IMG/VR virus record: IMGVR_UViG_3300022743_000008
Span: 1 to 40,654 of that record
Length of the DNA: 40,654 nucleotides
Direction: 5' to 3' (one strand)
Source: a virus
The notes under the pieces are model-generated. The model was not told where the DNA came from, did not search any database, and saw only the letters and a program-made list of their open reading frames with translations. How positions within the stretch are numbered: position 1 is the first letter of the stretch; each line of letters opens with the position of its first letter. This document shows, piece by piece, positions 34,999 to 40,654 of the stretch. Position numbers and translations under genes: made by a program.

Positions 34999-36225
34999 TC
35001 AGGTGGCAGCGTTCACGAACAGCTTGACCGCGTTGGTATCCAGCAGTTGACCGCCCGTGCGCATCCACGCCAGGAAGCCGACTTGGCCCAGCTTGGTGAA
35101 GGCCGAGTCCGTGAAGCGGAACATGCTGAAGGCCATCACATCGCGGATCGTGTAGTAGCTGAAGTCACCGAAGATGATCGACTTCGCACTCGCCGCCATC
35201 GACGCCACGTCCTGGTTCAGGACGATGGGGTAGCCCATCAGGGAGTCGGGCTGCGAACCGGTCGCGCCGGGGATTTGGGTATCGTATCCCGGCGTGAACA
35301 GCGGGCGGCTTTGGCCGTCCACGATCTTGCGGATCACCTTCACCGACGAGTCGTTCATCATGAACTTGCAGGCCCCGCCCATCCGATAGGCCGGATCAAC
35401 CGAGTGGATCAACTCGACCAGCGAGGCATAGACGATGGCCGTCACCTGCGAAGTCGCGTTCGACGCCGTATAGCCCGTGGCGGCAGCGGTCACGATGCCG
35501 TTCGGGGCCGAGGTTCCGTTGCCGGTGGTATAGCCGGTGTTGGTCAGGCGCCCCAGACGCTGACCAAGGCGCTTGTTCACCAGCGCCTCCACGTCCACCT
35601 GCGAGTCTTGCAGCAGTTCGTAGGGAACCGTCACATACTTGGACGAAGCCTTGAAGGTTTTCAGCGTGACCGAGCCGAAGCTGATGTCAGCCGCCGTCGC
35701 GGTCGTGTTCTGCGCGATCCATTCGCCCGTTTCCGACGTGCCGTCCGAAGTCGGGAATTGAATGTCGTTGCCGCCATCGGTGCTGATGACATTGGCAACG
35801 GCGCGCATCCCGCCATAGGCCTTCATGTAGTCGATGACCGAGGTCGCCACGTCGGTTTGGACGGTGTAACCGCCTTCACCAGCGGTCGTGGTGGACATGG
35901 TGTTGCGGATGTCCAGCCATTCCTGGGCCGACAGGGCATTGTCGCCACCCTTCAGCCAGCGGGCATACTGGTTCAGGGCGGGCTTGGCCTTGTCCTTGGC
36001 AACCCGCAGCGCCGCGTCGGCGGCAGCATCGTTGACGGCGGTTTCGGCCAGGATTTCGTCCGACTTGATCTGCGCCGAAATGCGGGTATCGACGGCGTTC
36101 AGATCGTCCACCGCCTTGTCATAGGCGGCGCGGTCGGTCGTGGCGTCCCAATCCTTCTTGGAGGCCAGGTCGCGCATTTGATTGGCGATGCGCGCGCGTT
36201 CTTCCCGCAGGATTTGCAGGCTCAT
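34999..36225 (-). CDS. HK97-family major capsid protein, 408 aa
   Basis: The shell subunit. Residues 1-100 are a charged coiled-coil delta domain (LQILREERARIANQMRDLASK), normally cut off by the protease after assembly. Then follow family marks GGYTVQTDVATSVIDYMKAYGGMRAVANVIST, PTSDGTSETGEWIAQN, YVTVPYELLQDSQVDVEALVNKRLG, and near the C-terminus YTIRDVMAFSMFRFTDSAFTKLGQVGFLAWMRTGGQLLDTNAV. Start 36225 has AGAGG 6 bases upstream; a longer frame upstream lacks family similarity. Confidence 0.95.
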   Translation of the reverse strand: MSLQILREERARIANQMRDLASKKDWDATTDRAAYDKAVDDLNAVDTRISAQIKSDEILAETAVNDAAADAALRVAKDKAKPALNQYARWLKGGDNALSAQEWLDIRNTMSTTTAGEGGYTVQTDVATSVIDYMKAYGGMRAVANVISTDGGNDIQFPTSDGTSETGEWIAQNTTATAADISFGSVTLKTFKASSKYVTVPYELLQDSQVDVEALVNKRLGQRLGRLTNTGYTTGNGTSAPNGIVTAAATGYTASNATSQVTAIVYASLVELIHSVDPAYRMGGACKFMMNDSSVKVIRKIVDGQSRPLFTPGYDTQIPGATGSQPDSLMGYPIVLNQDVASMAASAKSIIFGDFSYYTIRDVMAFSMFRFTDSAFTKLGQVGFLAWMRTGGQLLDTNAVKLFVNAAT

Positions 36226-36265
36226 GGTAAACCTCTTTCTTGGTGGTGGCTCTGGCGCGGCGCGC

Positions 36266-37018
36266 TCAGATGGGGGAGGTGCGGATGAGAGCGTCAGCAT
36301 GGCGCAGCCGTGCATCACGCTCCATTTCCGCATTGTTCGCCGGGGCCGGTTCGACCGGGGGCGTCGGAACCGCCGCGACTTCTGCGACGGAGGTCGGGGC
36401 AGCGGCGAACGCCGACAAGTCCCAATTCATTTGGGCGCGCTGGGTGTTGTTCTGCGCGACCTGATCCGCAAGTTTCGCGGCTACCGCTTCATCAGCGGTC
36501 AGCCACGTTTCAGCGGCCATCTTGGCAAGGAAGTCATCGACCGATCCGCCAGCCTTTTCGGCGTAGGTGGCAGCTATTGACCCATCCAGCTTGTCCAGCA
36601 GCGCGGCCATTTCGTTCATATCGGTGGAGTTCCCGACCGACACGCCCCAAGCCTTGTGGATCATCATCATGGCCCCCGGAACCATCGTGCAGGAGGCGCA
36701 AGAGACGGCGAGAACCGACGCCGCAGAAGCGGCAAGCGAGTCCACCTGGGCGGTAATTGGGCCGTTGTATTGCCGCATCGCCGCGACCATGGCTTGCGCC
36801 CCAAATACCGAGCCGCCTGGGCTGTTGATCCGCAGCGTCACCGGCCCGGACATGGAGTCCAGTTGCGCGATGAACGCTTCCGGGGAAACCCCACCCCAGA
36901 AGTCCGCCTCGTCCTGATTTGACGCAATCGCGTCATAGAGGAAAATGGTGCTTCCCTCTGAGCGGAAGGAACCTTTGCCCTTGTTGGCAAGGCGCATCTT
37001 GATCTGGGCGTAGTTCAT
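36266..37018 (-). CDS. ClpP-like (S14) head maturation protease, 250 aa
   Basis: A serine protease that removes the capsid delta domain. The ClpP pattern is clear: RINSPGGSVFGAQAM (64-78), SLAASAAS with the nucleophile at S98, and MMIHKAW with H121. The third triad residue is not obvious, but the AETWLTADEAVAAKLAD block (169-185) is typical. The C-terminal Ala/Pro-rich tail may be a scaffold-like extension. It lies between portal and capsid genes, as usual. ATGA overlap with the portal gene. Confidence 0.93.
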   Translation of the reverse strand: MNYAQIKMRLANKGKGSFRSEGSTIFLYDAIASNQDEADFWGGVSPEAFIAQLDSMSGPVTLRINSPGGSVFGAQAMVAAMRQYNGPITAQVDSLAASAASVLAVSCASCTMVPGAMMMIHKAWGVSVGNSTDMNEMAALLDKLDGSIAATYAEKAGGSVDDFLAKMAAETWLTADEAVAAKLADQVAQNNTQRAQMNWDLSAFAAAPTSVAEVAAVPTPPVEPAPANNAEMERDARLRHADALIRTSPI

Positions 37019-38286
37019 GCCGCCGCTCCCTTCGTGGGTTCATTGCTGGGCACGGTGCCCGTCATCACACGCGGCAGGCGCACCATGGCGCGGCCTTCTT
37101 CGGTGGTCAGGAATGCAGGCTCACCAGCACGCCCAAGGCCGATCCGAACCGCCTCGAACATGGCCTTGGTGTCGCCCCGTTCCAGTTCGGTGGTGTCAAA
37201 CTCGATCACATATGGCGCGCGCGGGAAGAACTTCCGGTTCATTTCGTTGTGGAAGGCGGTCAGGTGGTCACGCAGCGTGTAGCGGACAAACCCGGCCCCC
37301 ATTGCCTCAACCCCGGTCCCCCAGGATGATGTCTTTTCCGTGTGGCCCAGCATGAACGGCGGGACCATGAAGGCGCGGGCAATTTCCTCAACCTGAAACT
37401 TCCGGGTTTCGAGAAGCTGCACGTCCTCAAGGGGCATCGTGAGCGTCTGAATTTTCAGACCGCCTTCAAGGATCATTGGGCGACCGGCGTTTTCCGGCCC
37501 CTCATGTTCCGAAAGCATGTCCTTCAGGCGCGCGAATTGGTCTTCGGTCAGGTTCCCTTCGGTCCCCACCGCGAAATCAGGCCGCGCTTGGTTTTTCAGA
37601 AATTGCGCCGAGAACACGTCGGCATTCTTCGCCAAGGGTCCAGCCGTCCGCAGGGCGTAGCGCAGCATCGACAGGCCGCGCGTCCCGTTGAAGCCGAATC
37701 CCGGCACATGGATCATGTCATCCGAGTTCAGGACGCGGATTTTGCGCGCCTCGTCGGACGGGTTGTAGACGGTCGGATCGGGAGAGACGACATAGACCAG
37801 CCTCCACCCGGCAGGATCAGTGATTGCCTGAACCCGCGTCGGATGGATCGGCATCAGCCCGACAATCCGGCCCGCCAAGTCCCGTTTGATTTCCGCAAAA
37901 GCGTCCCCGTAGAGCAGCTTGGAGGCGGTGAGGAACCACCATCCAGCCGCCGCAGTCCACCGGGGCGAGAATTGCTCGTTCAGAACCCACCAGAGCGGGT
38001 TTTTGAAGTCGCGGTTCAGGTCGCCATCCTCTGCCCGCGCATAGACATGGGCCGGAAGGGACGCGATTGCCCCGGAAATCAGTTGCACCGCAGCAGAGAC
38101 GGTCGTGACTGAGTAGGCTTCACCTTCTGACAGTGGAGTCGGCGCGGTCACCCCGCTGTTGCCGGTGAAAACGTCATACATGAAGTTCCCGCGCTTGACC
38201 TGCGACGAGTCCACCGAGTTCCGCGCCAGCGGAGGCTCGACCCGTGCGGGCGCTGGGCTGGCAAAGAGTCTCGATAGGATGCTCAT
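37015..38286 (-). CDS. HK97-family portal protein, 423 aa
   Basis: The portal ring through which DNA enters and leaves. Family marks include the start NSGVTAPTPLSEGEAYSVTTVSAAVQLISGAIASLPAHVY, LLYGDAFAEIKRD, MIHVPGFGFNGTRGLSMLRYA, and MVPPFMLGHTEKTSSWGTGVEAMGAGFVRYTL with the 'g.....s.e.....f' segment. Length is normal (about 400-430). It overlaps the terminase stop by ATGA. Confidence 0.95.
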   Translation of the reverse strand: MSILSRLFASPAPARVEPPLARNSVDSSQVKRGNFMYDVFTGNSGVTAPTPLSEGEAYSVTTVSAAVQLISGAIASLPAHVYARAEDGDLNRDFKNPLWWVLNEQFSPRWTAAAGWWFLTASKLLYGDAFAEIKRDLAGRIVGLMPIHPTRVQAITDPAGWRLVYVVSPDPTVYNPSDEARKIRVLNSDDMIHVPGFGFNGTRGLSMLRYALRTAGPLAKNADVFSAQFLKNQARPDFAVGTEGNLTEDQFARLKDMLSEHEGPENAGRPMILEGGLKIQTLTMPLEDVQLLETRKFQVEEIARAFMVPPFMLGHTEKTSSWGTGVEAMGAGFVRYTLRDHLTAFHNEMNRKFFPRAPYVIEFDTTELERGDTKAMFEAVRIGLGRAGEPAFLTTEEGRAMVRLPRVMTGTVPSNEPTKGAAA

Positions 38287-39977
38287 GCGATTCTGATCCG
38301 TGCCACCGGAGCGGCCATAGGGTTGAGGAACATCAACATGGATGCGTTGAACAAAGCGATCAGCGGGTCGATCTTTGCGGCCCCGGCGATCTGCTTCGTG
38401 ACGATGTAGTTGGAACCCTTGAGTTCCTGCTTGGCATTCCCCACAGCCCAGGACAGAAGCCCCTGGTTCCCGTGGATCAGCCGCTTATCCTCAAGTTTCA
38501 GGGGAAGCGTGGAAATCGCGGTCTGCAACTTCCACCCCTGGGCAACCGGACATACCAGCGGCGCGGCCATCTGCCGGGCCTCCAGAGCGTCGATCAGAAG
38601 CGCCACCCCGGCCACGTCTAGACCAATCCCCGCCGACTCAGGCAGGATTCCAGCCGTCTTGACGCGGGCGCAAATTTCAGCCGCTTCAATGGCTTGCTGT
38701 TCGCCTGTCTCGACAACCCGCAGGTCGCCAGCCGCAACGAAGTCTTTCAGGCGAGGGGCAATCTCTTTCCGCCGGTCGAATACGCTAGGCCGCGCCCAGG
38801 ACATGGACCAGACCATCCAAGTCTTGTCATGCCGCCGCCGACCGAGAACCGCCAGCGATGCAAGGTCATCCGCGCCGCCCCAGTCTGCCCCGATGGTCGC
38901 AACGTCGCAGTTACGCAGGATTTCATCCAGGTCCAGCCCGTCTTTTCCACACGCCAGCCAGTGCCGCGCCCCATCCCAAGCATCCTGACTCAGCCCAAGG
39001 CCGATCTGGACGTTCAGATGTTGCGAGGCATGAAGCGCCAGGGCTTCGGGGCCATCCGTTTCCGCCGCAAGCAGTTCTTCCCGCAGGAAGTCAGCCGATA
39101 CAGACCGCCCAAGGTGCGGGTTGACCATCGACCACGTTTCCGGGTCGCGCCAACCGTCCTCCACCATCAGCCGGATTGGCAGTTCATATAGAACCGGCAG
39201 CAGGGGAAGGATGATCTTGCCATCCCTGACCTTGCGCGCCCGATCCAGTTCTGCCTTGAACACCCCAGCAGGCGCTACCTTGCTCTGGGTCGTGATCTGA
39301 AGCAGGAAGCCCTTGTTCTGCGGGTGAGACAGACCGCCCCGGATTTCCTTGAACACCCCCGCCGCCCGCGTGTTGCTGGCGAACACATGGGTTTCGTCAA
39401 TCAGGATATAGGTCGCCTTAGACCCGGTGATGACGTCCGCATCCGCCGCTTTGATCGACATCTTGGACGGGCATGAGTCCGACAGGTAGTCAATCGCCTT
39501 GATATGCCGGTGAAGCGCGAATAGGCCCAGCAGCGGTGTTCCAGATGCAGTGGCGGAAATCTTGATGATGCCCTCTGCTTGATCGAATGCCATTTCGGCA
39601 ATCTTTTGCGTCGGGGCGATCAAGAGGGCTTCCGCGCTGGGCCGCTCATTCACCATCAGCGCCACGACGATGATTGCCGCAGCGATGGATGTCTTTCCGT
39701 TCTTCTTCGGGATCAGGACGAAGTATTCCCGGATGAACCTGGTATTCGTCTCCGCATCAAAGGCCCCGAACACCGCAGCGACGAGGCGGAACACCCAATC
39801 CCCGCAGACCTCGCCATAGGTCGGATTGCCCTCAATGTCGGGAACCTTCAGCGCCTTGAACAGCCGCAGCGCCCGGCCTGCCCTCGTATCGTCAAGCGGA
39901 AGGTCCGGGATCAGGCTTTCGCGCCCGACGATCCGCTGTTCCCAATCCAGGACAGCGGTGGACCAATCCAGCGACAT
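38283..39977 (-). CDS. terL: Large terminase subunit (Terminase_1/HK97-type), 564 aa
   Basis: The ATP-driven DNA packaging motor and nuclease. Walker A variant PKKNGKTS lies at residues 90-97, Walker B ILIDETH at 191-197, and a coupling motif LQITTQS at 226-232. The RNase H-like nuclease begins with D365 in IGADWGG and continues with D454 in GIGLDVAG. The length fits the family. It follows the small subunit by one base. Confidence 0.95.
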   Translation of the reverse strand: MSLDWSTAVLDWEQRIVGRESLIPDLPLDDTRAGRALRLFKALKVPDIEGNPTYGEVCGDWVFRLVAAVFGAFDAETNTRFIREYFVLIPKKNGKTSIAAAIIVVALMVNERPSAEALLIAPTQKIAEMAFDQAEGIIKISATASGTPLLGLFALHRHIKAIDYLSDSCPSKMSIKAADADVITGSKATYILIDETHVFASNTRAAGVFKEIRGGLSHPQNKGFLLQITTQSKVAPAGVFKAELDRARKVRDGKIILPLLPVLYELPIRLMVEDGWRDPETWSMVNPHLGRSVSADFLREELLAAETDGPEALALHASQHLNVQIGLGLSQDAWDGARHWLACGKDGLDLDEILRNCDVATIGADWGGADDLASLAVLGRRRHDKTWMVWSMSWARPSVFDRRKEIAPRLKDFVAAGDLRVVETGEQQAIEAAEICARVKTAGILPESAGIGLDVAGVALLIDALEARQMAAPLVCPVAQGWKLQTAISTLPLKLEDKRLIHGNQGLLSWAVGNAKQELKGSNYIVTKQIAGAAKIDPLIALFNASMLMFLNPMAAPVARIRIA

Positions 39978-39978
39978 G

Positions 39979-40395
39979 TCAGTTCTGGCGCAAGTCCGAG
40001 TCGCCAGAGATGGCTTGTGCCGCCCCGAGCGCCCGCGATTCCTTCTTCCCCAGGGCCGCAGCCTTCACTTCGCGGGGCTGTTCTTCCCGCTTGGCCTTGG
40101 TCGCCTTCGGTCGAACGCCCGCAGTCTGAAGCGTCCCCTCGTTAACCATGCGGATTGCCGCCGTCTTTCCCTTGGCGGCTTGCTCCATCAGCAGGTCCAG
40201 CAGATAGCCCTGAAGCATCGTCCAGCCCTTGGACAGTTCTTCCGCGTAATGCTTCCGTAACGTCGGCTCAGAGACGCCCACATCTTCCGCGATCAGTGAC
40301 ACTTTCCACTGCGCGGCAGCACGGACCATCACTCGTTTTGCCAAGGCTTCTGTGCGCTCATGCTCAGGACGCCCGCCTTTATTCACCTCAGTCAA
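39979..40395 (-). CDS. terS: Small terminase subunit, 138 aa
   Basis: The DNA-recognition subunit of the packaging enzyme. Residues 20-50 (KRVMVRAAAQWKVSLIAEDVGVSEPTLRKHYAEEL) hold a helix-turn-helix, then a helical oligomerisation region (LQGYLLDLLMEQAAKGKTAAIRMV) typical of small terminases, and a charged C-terminal tail. The TTG at 40395 is preceded by AGAGGA. The non-coding stretch upstream is the natural place for its binding site. Confidence 0.88.
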   Translation of the reverse strand: MTEVNKGGRPEHERTEALAKRVMVRAAAQWKVSLIAEDVGVSEPTLRKHYAEELSKGWTMLQGYLLDLLMEQAAKGKTAAIRMVNEGTLQTAGVRPKATKAKREEQPREVKAAALGKKESRALGAAQAISGDSDLRQN

Positions 40396-40654
40396 CAGAT
40401 GTTTCCTCTGAGTAGTGGTAAAAAAAACCTGTGCGTGGGGCGAGGGCCGGTCAGCCCCTTTTTAACCCCTAGCCTTTGCCTACCCCCCCCCTGGGCGGGC
40501 CTTGGCCCCGGCAGCACCGTAGCTGGCTCTAGGGAGGGCCTTGCGCCTTGCCTTGGCATCCCACCTAGCCAGGTGCGGCTTGCCCCTATGGTGGCCCGCT
40601 AGCCCCCGGTGTATGGCGAGCCTCTCTCCTGCCTCTGCTTGGTGCTGTCGTGGC
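40396..40654. other. Non-coding end region, candidate cos/pac site
   Basis: About 235 bases without a gene, directly beside terS. It contains four CTAG tetranucleotides (40469, 40529, 40565, 40599), three of them as CTAGCC, two GCCTTGGC copies, and many C-runs. There is also an A8 stretch at 40421-40430. This clustering is unusual in the window and would suit terminase binding sites. A GGGGC/GCCCC hairpin is followed on the minus strand by T8, which may end leftward readthrough into terS. Confidence 0.45.

Noticed and set aside
34948-36288. A 446-codon open frame opposite the capsid gene
   Set aside because: Antisense shadow; composition (His/Arg/Gly/Val) is typical of reverse-strand readings here.
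1-40654. tRNA genes, rRNA, insertion sequences
   Set aside because: No cloverleaf-like sequence, transposase motif or terminal inverted repeat was seen by eye; a tRNA search program was not available.

Overview
The window reads as an essentially complete genome of a temperate, long-tailed (siphovirus-type) phage with an HK97-style head. The sequence is GC-rich with tightly packed, mostly ATGA-overlapping genes. Gene content (MT-A70 methylase, DUF1376, RusA, RecE/RecT, DUF1364, Lar, and head/tail genes resembling those of gene transfer agents) suggests a host among the Alphaproteobacteria, probably Rhodobacterales. The host is an inference from gene style, not from a search.

Layout. (1) 118-530 (+): two small genes ending at a good terminator. 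(2) 6810-753 (-): the leftward early operon, starting with a Cro-like regulator, then a hypothetical protein, RusA resolvase, a DUF1376 replication protein with an AT-rich repeat patch that could be an origin, a primase zinc-finger gene and a Toprim-helicase gene in overlapping frames, small HTH proteins, an MT-A70 methylase and an unrecognised 227-residue protein. (3) 6811-7195: the immunity switch, with divergent cro and repressor genes and an 8-bp inverted repeat over the repressor start. (4) 7415-17381 (+): a rightward operon of about 28 mostly tiny genes. It holds RecE-like exonuclease and RecT annealase, a DUF1364 protein, a 9-residue-repeat protein, an A1S_2505/macro-like protein and a Lar-like zinc-ribbon protein. 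Its promoter is a near copy of the cro promoter. (5) 40395-17482 (-): the late operon in classical order: small and large terminase, portal, ClpP-like protease, capsid, connectors, tail terminator, tail tube, frameshifted tail chaperones, tape measure, distal tail proteins, a GNAT acetyltransferase, tail-tip protein, holin/endolysin cassette, adhesins and a large repeat-rich fibre. A hairpin/T-tract terminator lies at its end, where it meets the rightward operon. (6) 40396-40654: non-coding, next to small terminase, the natural place for cos/pac.

How it works together. A repressor/Cro switch controls two divergent early operons through nearly identical promoters. The left arm replicates and methylates DNA, the right arm recombines it and carries accessory, probably host-takeover, genes. 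The late operon packages DNA, builds the virion and lyses the cell. No integrase, transposase, partition gene, tRNA or CRISPR array was seen, so how a prophage would be kept is open.

Most notable signals: the duplicated promoter element, the split primase/helicase in overlapping frames, the candidate origin inside the DUF1376 gene, the three-hairpin leader before recE/recT, a textbook A7 -1 frameshift in the tail chaperones, and two unusual coding repeat arrays (9-residue repeats at 12066-12281; 20-residue plus 9-residue repeats in the fibre).
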